The position numbers and the translations under genes are program-made. A DNA stretch of 64,000 bases from Desulfotignum sp. GTDB taxonomy: Bacteria; Desulfobacterota; Desulfobacteria; Desulfobacterales; Desulfobacteraceae. The stretch lies in the NCBI GenBank assembly GCA_011390635.1, contig JAABSA010000001.1, positions 144,623 through 208,622 of the forward strand, given 5' to 3'. How positions within the stretch are numbered: position 1 is the stretch's first letter; each line of letters opens with the position of its first letter. The notes beneath the pieces were generated by a model that saw only the letters and a program-made list of their open reading frames with translations, made no database searches and was not told where the DNA came from. Of the stretch, positions 34,913-42,987 are shown one piece after another.

Positions 34913-35916
34913 AAAAACCGAAAAATCGAAGCCCCCCAGGTCAGGCCCGCACCCAGTGCCACAAAAAGCACCGTATCTCCGGGTTTTCCCACCCGTTCCT
35001 GGGCCATGGCTTCGTGCAGGGCCAGAGGAATGCTGGCTGCCGTGGTGTTGCCGTATTTTTCAATGTTATGAAATATTTTGGATTCATCCAGTTTCATGAA
35101 CTGGCCAAATGCCTGGTTGATCCGTTTGTTGGCCTGGTGAGGAACCACCAGATCAATTTCATCCAGGCTGATGTCTGCTTTTTTCAAGGCTTCATTGGTC
35201 ACCCTGGGCAGCATCCGCACCGCTTTTTTGAAGATGGCGGGACCGTCCATCACTGGATAATACCGCGGATCATCTGTTGCAACACCAGAAGGCAGCCGCC
35301 GGGGAAGCCTTGAAGCCGGCAGCTCCGTCATCAGAGAGTCGGCATGGTTACCATCGGCATGCAGGGCGGATGCCAAAAGCCCTACTTTTTCATCGTTCTC
35401 AATGCCTTCAAGACAGACAGCCGCAGCCCCATCCCCGAAAATAACCGTCACATCCCGTCCCCTGGTGGATTTATCCAGCCCTGAAGAATGTACTTCTCCT
35501 CCCACCAGCAGCACCCGGTTGGCAAGGCCGGATTTGATGTAGGCATCTGCTGTGGCAAGGCCATATAAAAAACCGGTGCACTGCTGGCGGATATCGAGTG
35601 CCGGTGTTTTGTCCAGGCCCAGTTTGGCTGCCATCAGGCACCCTGAACCCGGAAACATAATGTCCGGACTTAAGGTAGCAAAGATGATAAAATCAACATC
35701 TTCGGAAGACCATCCAGCATCTGCCAAAGCCATTTTTGCTGCTTCTGCCCCAAGATCGGAAGCACCGCATTCTTCATTTATCCAGTATCGCTGTTTAATG
35801 CCTGTGCGCTGACGGATCCATTCATCAGAGGTGTCCATGATTTTTTCAAGATCATGGTTGGTCACCACATTGGGGGGGACAAACATGCCTGTGCTGCGTA
35901 TGGTTGTTTTCTTCAT
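34909..35916 (-). CDS. fabH: 3-oxoacyl-ACP synthase III (FabH)
   Basis: FabH condenses acetyl-CoA (or another short acyl-CoA) with malonyl-ACP to start fatty acid synthesis. The 335-residue protein has the catalytic triad in sequence context: Cys in DIRQQCTGFLYGL, His in VVPHQANKRI and Asn in YGNTTAASIPLAL. It also has the substrate-pocket segment TSDEWIRQRTGIKQRYW near the N-terminus. A good AAGGA site precedes the ATG. It is alone on this strand, away from other fab genes, and its promoter carries a palindrome. Confidence 0.93.
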   Translation of the reverse strand: MKKTTIRSTGMFVPPNVVTNHDLEKIMDTSDEWIRQRTGIKQRYWINEECGASDLGAEAAKMALADAGWSSEDVDFIIFATLSPDIMFPGSGCLMAAKLGLDKTPALDIRQQCTGFLYGLATADAYIKSGLANRVLLVGGEVHSSGLDKSTRGRDVTVIFGDGAAAVCLEGIENDEKVGLLASALHADGNHADSLMTELPASRLPRRLPSGVATDDPRYYPVMDGPAIFKKAVRMLPRVTNEALKKADISLDEIDLVVPHQANKRINQAFGQFMKLDESKIFHNIEKYGNTTAASIPLALHEAMAQERVGKPGDTVLFVALGAGLTWGASIFRFF

Positions 35917-35948
35917 TGAAAAATCCTTCTTGTTTATCTATAGTGGAT

Positions 35949-35977
35949 ATTATTCCATCCATATTGATTGGTAACAA
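35949..35977 (-). promoter_or_regulatory. Candidate fabH promoter
   Basis: On the minus strand TTGTTA (35977-35972) and AATAAT (35954-35949) are 17 bases apart, about 35 bases before the fabH ATG. The -35 lies inside the palindrome at 35964-35981. Confidence 0.45.
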
Positions 35978-35981
35978 TCAA
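35964..35981. promoter_or_regulatory. Palindrome over the fabH -35 region, possible operator
   Basis: TTGATTG-GTAA-CAATCAA is a perfect inverted repeat with 7-base arms. It covers the proposed fabH -35 box, so a regulator bound there would block polymerase. Confidence 0.45.
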
Positions 35982-36070
35982 ATACAATGATTCACAGGCC
36001 TTATAATATTTATTCATGGGTAAAGCAAGTTGCCGGTGACCAACCTTTTTTTTGTTTTTGTTTTTTTTAC

Positions 36071-36100
36071 TTGCATGTCTGAATCCATATATTATATGGA
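36071..36100 (+). promoter_or_regulatory. Candidate promoter with palindrome for the response-regulator gene
   Basis: TTGCAT (36071-36076) and TATATG (36093-36098) are 16 bases apart. The -10 is embedded in a perfect 17-base palindrome, TCCATATA-T-TATATGGA (36084-36100), which could be an operator for autoregulation. Confidence 0.45.
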
Positions 36101-36147
36101 CTAATTGTTTATATGAACCAATCCTTTTTTTATTAAGGCATACAAAA

Positions 36148-36540
36148 ATGGCAGACCCCAAACGTTTGTTAATTGTAGACGACAATGAAGATATTTTATC
36201 CACCTTTTCTGAATTCTTCAATTCCATGGGATATAACGTCAAAACAGCTGTGGATGGGTTTGCCGCATTGAAACTGCTCAGGGAAAAAACCCACGATTTT
36301 GATTGTTTGATTACAGATCTTGTCATGCCCAACATCAGCGGTGTAGGGTTGATTTCCATCGTGAAAAAAGAATACCCTGATCTCAAAATTATTGCCATGA
36401 CCGGGTACGGTGACCAACCCGGGGCTCTTGCGTCTGAAGCCCGGGCAGATGTGGTGCTTTTCAAACCGGTTGACCTGTTCAAAATTGAAGAAAAAATCAT
36501 CGCGCTTCTGGATGAAAGCAACCTTAAAAAACAAGAGTAA
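36148..36540 (+). CDS. Single-domain response regulator (CheY-like receiver)
   Basis: The 130-residue protein is one receiver domain. The acidic pocket is in LLIVDDNED (Asp11, Asp12), the phosphoacceptor is Asp57 in CLITDLVMP, the conserved Thr lies in IAMTGYG, and the conserved Lys is in LFKPVD. No output domain is fused. It is followed 7 bases later by a sigma-54 activator that lacks a receiver, so the pair looks like a split NtrC-type regulator. ATG 36148 has AAGG upstream. The cognate kinase is not in the neighbourhood. Confidence 0.9.
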   Translation: MADPKRLLIVDDNEDILSTFSEFFNSMGYNVKTAVDGFAALKLLREKTHDFDCLITDLVMPNISGVGLISIVKKEYPDLKIIAMTGYGDQPGALASEARADVVLFKPVDLFKIEEKIIALLDESNLKKQE

Positions 36541-36547
36541 TTGTATT

Positions 36548-37624
36548 ATGACCACTCCTCTTATCGGCGTCAGCAAGTCCTTACTCAAAATAAAGGAATT
36601 AATCAGCCATGTGGCCAATACCTGTTTGAATGTTCTGATAACAGGTGAAACCGGTGTGGGCAAAGAGGTGGTGGCACAAAATCTGTATGGAGAATCCCCC
36701 AGAACCGAACATAATTTTGTCAAAATAAATTGTGCCGCTTTGCCTGAAACCCTTTTGGAAAGTGAGTTGTACGGATATGAAAAAGGGGCATTCACCGGTG
36801 CCCACAAAAAAAGACCAGGGAAATTTCAGTCCGCCCACAAAGGGGTGCTGTTTTTGGATGAGATCGGTGATATGCCCTTGTCCCTTCAGTCCAAGATGCT
36901 CCATGTGCTCCAGAGCGGTGAATTTTCTCCTCTGGGATCGGATCAGGATTTTAAAACTGATGTCTGGGTAATTGCCGCTACAAACCATGATCTGGAAAAA
37001 CGCATCAAACAAAAACAATTCAGAGAAGATCTCTTTTACCGCCTTAATATCATCAAAATTGATATCCCCCCTCTTCGGGAACGTACAGAAGATATACCGC
37101 CTTTGGTTGAATATTATTTCAGGCTTTACAAATCAGAATACCCCAACAATCCGGGCAGCAAGCCTGATGCGGATACCATGGCCCGGCTGTGCAATTATCC
37201 ATGGCCCGGCAATGTGCGCCAATTGCAAAATTGCATTAAAAAACAGATGGTCATCAATTCCTGGGATAAAATATTTGACGAGATGCCGGCAGAGGAATCC
37301 CATGCCGTTGTGCCCGATATTACTGCCCATGATTCAGTCAAAAAGGGCAAAACAAAAAACGTGCACCCGGATTTTGCCAATGACCGGGTCAATCTCATAT
37401 CAGAATTCGTGGACCTGTCCACCAGCTCTGAAAAATTATTTCAAGAGATCTCCTTGAAAAAAATCAAGAAAAAAGCCTCTGACCGGGTGGAAAAAGATGT
37501 GATCGCCTTTGTTCTGGAAAAGGTGGGATGGAACCGGTCCAGGGCTGCCAAAATTCTCAAGGTCAGTTATAAAACCCTTCTGTACAAGATGAGTGAATTT
37601 GACATCAATCCGCCCAGCAAATAA
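36548..37624 (+). CDS. Sigma-54-dependent transcriptional activator without receiver domain
   Basis: This bacterial enhancer-binding protein couples ATP hydrolysis to open-complex formation by sigma-54 polymerase. The 358-residue protein starts almost at the AAA+ domain: Walker A GETGVGKE (33-40), the sigma-54 contact loop GAFTGA (80-85), Walker B VLFLDEIGDM, then the arginine-finger region FREDLFYRLN and WPGNVRQLQN. A linker leads to a Fis-type helix-turn-helix at the C-terminus (about 318-352, GWNRSRAAKILKVSYKTLLYKM). With no N-terminal sensory domain it may depend on the receiver protein encoded just upstream. The next genes are livJHMGF, a possible target. Confidence 0.9.
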   Translation: MTTPLIGVSKSLLKIKELISHVANTCLNVLITGETGVGKEVVAQNLYGESPRTEHNFVKINCAALPETLLESELYGYEKGAFTGAHKKRPGKFQSAHKGVLFLDEIGDMPLSLQSKMLHVLQSGEFSPLGSDQDFKTDVWVIAATNHDLEKRIKQKQFREDLFYRLNIIKIDIPPLRERTEDIPPLVEYYFRLYKSEYPNNPGSKPDADTMARLCNYPWPGNVRQLQNCIKKQMVINSWDKIFDEMPAEESHAVVPDITAHDSVKKGKTKNVHPDFANDRVNLISEFVDLSTSSEKLFQEISLKKIKKKASDRVEKDVIAFVLEKVGWNRSRAAKILKVSYKTLLYKMSEFDINPPSK

Positions 37625-37867
37625 TCATGAAAAACAAAAATTCTTGCATGCCCAGGCATATTATTTCTTTACTTCGTTCCTGATTTTACATATAGAGTTA
37701 TTTTATGTTTCACCCTTTGGTTCATTGTATCCTGGCCTTATTTTTGGCACAATGAGCCGTACCTGTATTTTTTAACGCAAAATCGGGATTAAAAATTTTG
37801 GTTTTCCCCATTTTTTCATATGGGATGATCAAAAAGCATGTTAATCGAATTTTTCAAAGGAGGGAGT

Positions 37868-39043
37868 ATGCGAAAGATTGCTGTACTAACGGTCGTAGCA
37901 ATGGCATTGGCCATGGTATTGTCACCCCTGGCCTTCAGTGCCAGAAAAACCATTATCAAAATCGGTATCAATGCCCCGCTGACAGGAGATATCCCCAAGG
38001 TGGGAGAAGGCACCAAGTATGCTGCCCAAATGTGGCTGGAGGACATTGAAAAAGCCGGAGGCCTGGAAGTGGGCGGCCAGAAATACGAAGTGGAACTGGT
38101 CATTGAAGATAATGAGTCCAAGGCGGAATCCGCAGTTAAAGCCAATACCAAGATGATCACCCAGGATGATGTGCTGGCCATTATCGGTCCCCAGTCTTCC
38201 AAACAGGCAGTGCCTGCAGGAGAAGTGGCCAATAAATACAAAACCGTCATGATCAGTCCCTGGTCCACCAACCCCAACACCACCCTGGACCGGCCCTATG
38301 TTTTCAGGGGCTGTTTTCTGGATCCCTTCCAGGGACCGGTTGTGGCCAACTTTATCACCGATGAATTCGGATTTACCAAAGCCGCTGTTCTCTATGATGT
38401 GGCATCCGACTATCCCAAGGGACTGGCCGAAGTATTCAAACAGGCCTGGGAAGAAAAACACGGAGCCGGCAGTGTGGTAGCCTATGAAAGCTTCACCACC
38501 AAGGACACCGATTTTTCCTCCCAGCTTACAAAAATTGTGAAATCCGGTGCCCAGGTGCTGTTCACCCCCCAGTATTACAATGAAGTGCCTCTGATTGTCA
38601 GCCAGGCCAAAAATCTGGGCTGGGATGGCCCCATTGTAGGATCCGATTCCTGGGGATCGGCTGAAACGGTTGAACTGTGCGGTGAAGCATGCTACGGCCT
38701 GTTTTTTTCCTCCCACTATGCAGCTGCCGGCGCCAAAGGCGCAACCAAAGCCTTTATTGACCGGTATGAAAACACCTATGGGTATATTCCCGATGACGTG
38801 GCTGCTCTTACCTGGGATGCGCTGCGCCTTGCCCAGCAGGCCATCCAGGATGCCGGCAAACTCACCGGCCGCATAGAAAAAGACAGGGAAGCGGTCAGGG
38901 ATGCCCTGGCCCAGATAAAGGATTTTGACGGTATCACCGGTAAAATGACCTTTACCGAAGAAGGGGACCCCATCAAATGTGCGGTCATCGTTAAAATAAA
39001 CAACCAGGGAGAATATGAATTCTACGGCTCCAGCTGCCCCTGA
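37868..39043 (+). CDS. livJ: Branched-chain amino acid ABC transporter substrate-binding protein
   Basis: This periplasmic binding protein (type 1 fold, Leu/Ile/Val family) delivers substrate to the LivHMGF importer. The 391-residue protein has a signal peptide (residues 1 to about 28, cleaved near AFSA) followed by IKIGINAPLTGDIPKVG, IGPQSSKQAVPAGEVANKY and a conserved SPWSTNP ligand-loop region. ATG 37868 has a very strong AAGGAGGGAG site. Real substrates in this family range from leucine to amides or aromatic acids. The 243-base gap upstream holds no gene; no well-spaced sigma-54 site was found there. The gap downstream contains a hairpin before livH. Confidence 0.93.
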   Translation: MRKIAVLTVVAMALAMVLSPLAFSARKTIIKIGINAPLTGDIPKVGEGTKYAAQMWLEDIEKAGGLEVGGQKYEVELVIEDNESKAESAVKANTKMITQDDVLAIIGPQSSKQAVPAGEVANKYKTVMISPWSTNPNTTLDRPYVFRGCFLDPFQGPVVANFITDEFGFTKAAVLYDVASDYPKGLAEVFKQAWEEKHGAGSVVAYESFTTKDTDFSSQLTKIVKSGAQVLFTPQYYNEVPLIVSQAKNLGWDGPIVGSDSWGSAETVELCGEACYGLFFSSHYAAAGAKGATKAFIDRYENTYGYIPDDVAALTWDALRLAQQAIQDAGKLTGRIEKDREAVRDALAQIKDFDGITGKMTFTEEGDPIKCAVIVKINNQGEYEFYGSSCP

Positions 39044-39077
39044 TCCACCAAAGTCCCTGACCATTTAACTGTATCAT

Positions 39078-39111
39078 ACTGCTGCAGGACCTTTTTTGGG
39101 CCTGCAGCAGT
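39078..39111 (+). terminator. Intra-operon hairpin between livJ and livH
   Basis: ACTGCTGCAGG (39078-39088) pairs perfectly with 39101-39111 around a T-rich loop. No T-run follows. This position, after the binding protein and before the permease genes, fits an mRNA-stabilising or partial-termination hairpin that raises livJ expression over livHMGF. Confidence 0.65.
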
Positions 39112-39136
39112 TGTCCAACCCAACAGGAGTCGGTGA

Positions 39137-40072
39137 ATGGAACCCCTGATAGAATCCTTTAATTATATCCTGCAAAACATTATCAATGCCCTGCAGCGGG
39201 GCAGCTTCTACGCCGTAATTTCCATCGGATATTCCATGGTGTACGGGGTGTTGATGCTGTTCAACTTTGCCCATGGCGATATCTTCATGGTGGGCACCTA
39301 TATCGGATTCGGTATTGCCACCGTGTTTCTGGCGGTCTTAACCGGTCTGGTACCCCCGCCGGTGATTTTTCTTGCCACCGTGGTGGTGACCATGTTCCTG
39401 GCATCCTGGATCGGCGTGTTTGTGGAAGTGGCCGGATACCGTCCTTTGCGCCAGGCCCCCCGGGCATCGGCTGCCATCACCGGTCTGATGATCGGCATTA
39501 TTTTTGAAACCGGCATTTTGATCATGCTGGGTGCCAAGCGGTTGAGCTTTCCGCCGTTGATGGAAACAGTGAATTATCATATCGGGGGCATCTATATCAC
39601 CAATGTCAAGGCCATGATCATCATTATCTCTCTGCTGCTCATGCTCGCGCTGCATGCCTTTATCCAGAAAACCAAATGGGGCATGGCCATGCGGGCCATG
39701 TCCTATGATTTTCTGGCGGTGCCCCTCATGGGGGTTTCCATCAATATCATCGCACCCTTGACCTTTGCCGTAGGAGCAGGACTGGCAGCCGTGGCCGGGA
39801 TTCTCTACGGCCAGGCATACCCTATCTTAGATCCCTACATGGGGGTGCTGCTGGGGTGGAAAGCATTTGTGGCAGCGATTTTAGGCGGCCGTGGTTCCAT
39901 CAAGGGGGCTGCTTTGGCCGGTTATCTTCTGGGGTTCATTGAAATCTTTGTGGCCACGGTCTTTCCCTCCACCCTGCGGGACTTCATTGCTTATTCCATT
40001 ATACTGATCATCCTGACCTTCAGGCCCAGGGGATTTTTTGGAATGGAACACAGCACCAAGCTCCGCCTTTAA
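39137..40072 (+). CDS. livH: Branched-chain amino acid ABC transporter permease LivH
   Basis: LivH is one of the two membrane subunits of the importer. The 311-residue protein has about eight hydrophobic helices and the family signatures GSFYAVISIGYSMVYGVL near the N-terminus, LFNFAHGDIFMVG, and a C-terminal segment AFVAAILGGRGSIKGAALAGYLLG, which includes the coupling loop to the ATPases. It starts with AGGAG 8 bases upstream of the ATG and is followed 30 bases later by livM. Confidence 0.94.
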   Translation: MEPLIESFNYILQNIINALQRGSFYAVISIGYSMVYGVLMLFNFAHGDIFMVGTYIGFGIATVFLAVLTGLVPPPVIFLATVVVTMFLASWIGVFVEVAGYRPLRQAPRASAAITGLMIGIIFETGILIMLGAKRLSFPPLMETVNYHIGGIYITNVKAMIIIISLLLMLALHAFIQKTKWGMAMRAMSYDFLAVPLMGVSINIIAPLTFAVGAGLAAVAGILYGQAYPILDPYMGVLLGWKAFVAAILGGRGSIKGAALAGYLLGFIEIFVATVFPSTLRDFIAYSIILIILTFRPRGFFGMEHSTKLRL

Positions 40073-40102
40073 ATTCTTGACCAACACTCACAGGAACGTC
40101 AA

Positions 40103-41383
40103 ATGGGAATTTTACAAAAATTCAAACAAATGTTTTCAACAGTACCCATGCTGGGCTGGTTTCTGGGTATCTTCACGGCGGTGCTGATTGAATATTTCTG
40201 GGGGTATGACTATATCTCCTATTACCTGGGTCTGCCCAAGATACCGGTGCTTTTCGGGGCGTTGATCATGCTCAAGGAACCGGTGATGATACCCGGTGCC
40301 CTTGCCTATGACCTGGTTGTATACGTTATTCCGGTACTGGCGGTGGCAAAGCTTTCCTGTTTTATCACCAATCCCGGGGCCGCACTGCTGGAAAAACTGC
40401 CGTTATGGCTTTCCGCTGTTATCCACCTGGTCTGTTTTTATGGCATTCTCCATTTGTGGGCCGGTATTAACGACTACCGGGTCCTGGTGGTCAAACTCAC
40501 CCTTGTTTCCATCATCCTCACGGTGAGTATCAATGTTATCAACGGGTACCAGGGGGAATTTTCCTGCTCCCATCCCGGGTTCATGGCTTTAGGGGCGTAT
40601 GTGTCTTCCATTCTTACCCTGATACTGTTCACCAATGACAAAATTTTCGGCACCGCCCTGCTGCCGCCGGCCCTGGGTCCCTATCTTTTTCCGCTGGTGC
40701 TGGTGGCAGGGGGAGCTGCTGCAGCCATCGGTTCACTGGCCGTGGCCATTCCCTCTTTTCGCACCAGGGGTGATTACCTGGCCATTATTTCCCTGGCATT
40801 CATGTTTATTGTCAAGTCTGCGGTTGAAAACCTGAACTTCATCGGTGGTGCCAGGGGTATGGGCGGACAGCCGGATCTTGCCCCTCTGCCGGTGATTTTT
40901 ATCTGGACCCTGCTGTGCATCTGGGTCATCCACAACTTTGTCACCTCGATTCTGGGCAAGGCATTGAACACGGTCAGAGATGATGAAGCTGCTGCTGAGT
41001 CCATGACGGTTAAAACCCGTAAAACCAAAATGACCGCTTTCATGTTCGGTGCTTTCTGGGCCGGTATTGCCGGCGGGCTGTTCGCCCATGTCCTCACCTA
41101 TATCAATCCGGGTATGTTCAGCATCAACCGCCTGGCTGAAATTCTGGCCATGGTCTACTTCGGCGGCCTCAATTCCATTGTGGGCTCCATAGTAGGCGCG
41201 GTGAGTATCAATGTACTGGGTGAAGCCCTGCGGCCCCTGGAACTGTTCAAATGGATCATCATTCCATTGATTTTGATCTTTGTCATGATATTTCGGCCCT
41301 ATGGATTGATATCTTTTACGGAGATCAATACAAAAAAACTGCTGCAAGCAAAACACAAACGCCAACAAGGAGTGTCCCCATGA
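40103..41383 (+). CDS. livM: Branched-chain amino acid ABC transporter permease LivM
   Basis: LivM is the second membrane subunit. The 426-residue protein has an N-terminal extension of about 125 residues with three or four extra hydrophobic helices, ahead of the standard core. The core carries YQGEFSCSHPGFMALGAYVSS (commonly GQFSLGHAAFMGIGAY), RTRGDYLAIISLAF, RDDEAAAESMTV, and the coupling region YFGGLNSIVGSIVGA. It has AGGAA upstream of the ATG, and its stop overlaps livG as ATGA. Confidence 0.93.
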   Translation: MGILQKFKQMFSTVPMLGWFLGIFTAVLIEYFWGYDYISYYLGLPKIPVLFGALIMLKEPVMIPGALAYDLVVYVIPVLAVAKLSCFITNPGAALLEKLPLWLSAVIHLVCFYGILHLWAGINDYRVLVVKLTLVSIILTVSINVINGYQGEFSCSHPGFMALGAYVSSILTLILFTNDKIFGTALLPPALGPYLFPLVLVAGGAAAAIGSLAVAIPSFRTRGDYLAIISLAFMFIVKSAVENLNFIGGARGMGGQPDLAPLPVIFIWTLLCIWVIHNFVTSILGKALNTVRDDEAAAESMTVKTRKTKMTAFMFGAFWAGIAGGLFAHVLTYINPGMFSINRLAEILAMVYFGGLNSIVGSIVGAVSINVLGEALRPLELFKWIIIPLILIFVMIFRPYGLISFTEINTKKLLQAKHKRQQGVSP

Positions 41384-42153
41384 CCGCACTGCTGCATGTG
41401 AAAAACATGACCCACTTTTTCGGTGGACTGCGGGCTGTTCATAACTATAACCTGACCATTAAACCCAGGCAGATTTTTGGTCTCATCGGCCCCAACGGTG
41501 CCGGCAAAACCACAGTTTTCAACCTGATTACCGGGGTGTACACCCCTTCTGAAGGGGAAATCCTTCTGGAGAATCAAAATATCAAAGGCCTTGAAACCAA
41601 TGAAATTGCTGCCAGGGGCCTGGGCAGAACATTTCAGAACCTTGCATTGTGGCGCCATATGAATGTGGTGGACCACATCCGCATGGCCCATTACGCACAG
41701 CTGGATTATGGATTGTTCGGTGCGTTTTTCAACACCAGGGCCTGCCGGGACCAGGAAAACCAGGTCAGGGAAAATTCCCATCGTCTCATGCAGCTGTTTG
41801 ATATTGAAAAATATGCCGACGATCTTGTGACAAGCCTCCCCTATGGGGCCCAGCGCCGGGTGGAAATGGCCCGAGCCATGGCCACCAATCCCAAAGTGCT
41901 TTTTTTAGATGAACCCACTGCCGGCATGACACCGGATGAACTGGTGAAAATGATCCGCATTATCCGCCAGGTGCACCAGGATTTCAACGTGGCGATTTTT
42001 CTGATTGAACACCGGATGAAGTTTGTCATGGAACTGTGTGAACAGATCCAGACCCTGGTATTCGGAGAGGTGATCGCCCAAGGCCCTCCTGAAGAGATCC
42101 AGAACAATCCCCAAGTGATAGAAGCCTATCTGGGCAAGGAGGATATGACCTGA
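41380..42153 (+). CDS. livG: Branched-chain amino acid ABC transporter ATPase LivG
   Basis: LivG is one of two ATPases energising the importer. The 257-residue protein has Walker A GPNGAGKTT, the Q-loop in RTFQNLALW, a signature reading LPYGAQRRVEMARAM (the usual LSYGQQR form), Walker B VLFLDEPTAGM and the switch His in IEHRM. ATG 41380 overlaps the livM stop by four bases. The stop overlaps livF by one base. Confidence 0.95.
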   Translation: MTALLHVKNMTHFFGGLRAVHNYNLTIKPRQIFGLIGPNGAGKTTVFNLITGVYTPSEGEILLENQNIKGLETNEIAARGLGRTFQNLALWRHMNVVDHIRMAHYAQLDYGLFGAFFNTRACRDQENQVRENSHRLMQLFDIEKYADDLVTSLPYGAQRRVEMARAMATNPKVLFLDEPTAGMTPDELVKMIRIIRQVHQDFNVAIFLIEHRMKFVMELCEQIQTLVFGEVIAQGPPEEIQNNPQVIEAYLGKEDMT

Positions 42154-42866
42154 TGCAGCTGAACATTCAAAACCTGAACGTATCCTACGGCAATATCAAG
42201 GCCCTTCACGGTATCAGTTTTTCCGTGGCAGCCGGAGAGATTCTCACCATCATAGGTGCCAATGGTGCCGGCAAAAGCACCACCCTGCGGGCCATCTCCC
42301 GAATGATCCCCTGTGAGCCCGGATCTGTGATGGATTTCAACGGTCAGAATATTATGAAATACTCCGCCGACAAGGTGGTCTCTAAACTGGGCATTTCCCA
42401 TGTGCCCGAAGGCCGCAGGATATTCGGCAACCTCACGGTGACTGAAAATCTCATCTTGGCCTGTTTTGCCCGAAAAGACAAAGATCAGATCGACATTGAT
42501 AAAAAATGGGTGTTCGATCTGTTTCCCCGGCTGGAAGAACGCAGGCACCAGCTGGCCGGAACCCTGTCCGGCGGAGAACAGCAGATGCTTGCCGTGGGCA
42601 GAGGATATATGTCCGGCCACCAGATGATGCTTTTGGATGAACCTTCCATGGGGTTGGCACCGATCCTCATGCTGGACATGTTTGACGCCTTAAAGGAAAT
42701 TAACAAACTGGGCACCACCATTCTGCTCGTGGAACAGAATGCAAGGCTGGCCCTGAAATTCGCCCAGCGGGGATATGTCATTGAGAACGGCTCCCTGGTA
42801 CTGGAAGGTCCAACCCATGAACTGCTGGACAACCCGGAAGTGAAAAAAGCCTATCTTGGGGCATGA
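42153..42866 (+). CDS. livF: Branched-chain amino acid ABC transporter ATPase LivF
   Basis: LivF is the partner ATPase of LivG. The 237-residue protein has Walker A GANGAGKST, the family-typical HVPEGRRIFGNLTVTENL, signature LSGGEQQMLAVGR, Walker B MLLDEPSMGLAP and the conserved LLVEQNARLAL. It ends with the standard KKAYLGA. It is the last gene of the liv operon. The 121-base gap to the convergent lpdA gene carries a large inverted-repeat structure. Confidence 0.95.
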   Translation: MQLNIQNLNVSYGNIKALHGISFSVAAGEILTIIGANGAGKSTTLRAISRMIPCEPGSVMDFNGQNIMKYSADKVVSKLGISHVPEGRRIFGNLTVTENLILACFARKDKDQIDIDKKWVFDLFPRLEERRHQLAGTLSGGEQQMLAVGRGYMSGHQMMLLDEPSMGLAPILMLDMFDALKEINKLGTTILLVEQNARLALKFAQRGYVIENGSLVLEGPTHELLDNPEVKKAYLGA

Positions 42867-42871
42867 TTCGT

Positions 42872-42959
42872 CCGTATCTCCGGGGTATCCTGCCATGGTT
42901 CTATGCAGGATGGTTTTATGTCTCTCTGTAAAAAAACAGACACACCCCGGATCATACGG
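42872..42959. terminator. Three-way-junction inverted-repeat structure between livF and lpdA
   Basis: An outer stem pairs 42872-42886 with 42944-42959 (CCGTAT and TCCGGGGT segments, 14 pairs with a small internal bulge). It encloses two hairpins: ATCCTGC/GCAGGAT (42887-42893 with 42905-42911) and a stem around TCTGT/ACAGA with an A-rich loop (42925-42940). The structure fills the gap between convergent genes. There is no T-run, so it may terminate, protect mRNA 3' ends or act otherwise. Confidence 0.6.
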
Positions 42960-42987
42960 TAACAGATGCGGTCGAAAAATTCATTTT

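Noticed and set aside
37700-37770. Sigma-54-like promoter upstream of livJ (TGGCC and TTTGGCAC segments)
   Set aside because: The GG and GC dinucleotides are off by one or two bases from the required -24/-12 spacing.
37922-39064. 380-codon open frame antisense to livJ
   Set aside because: It covers almost all of livJ, has no ribosome binding site or recognisable domain, and its composition is what the complement of a conserved gene would give.
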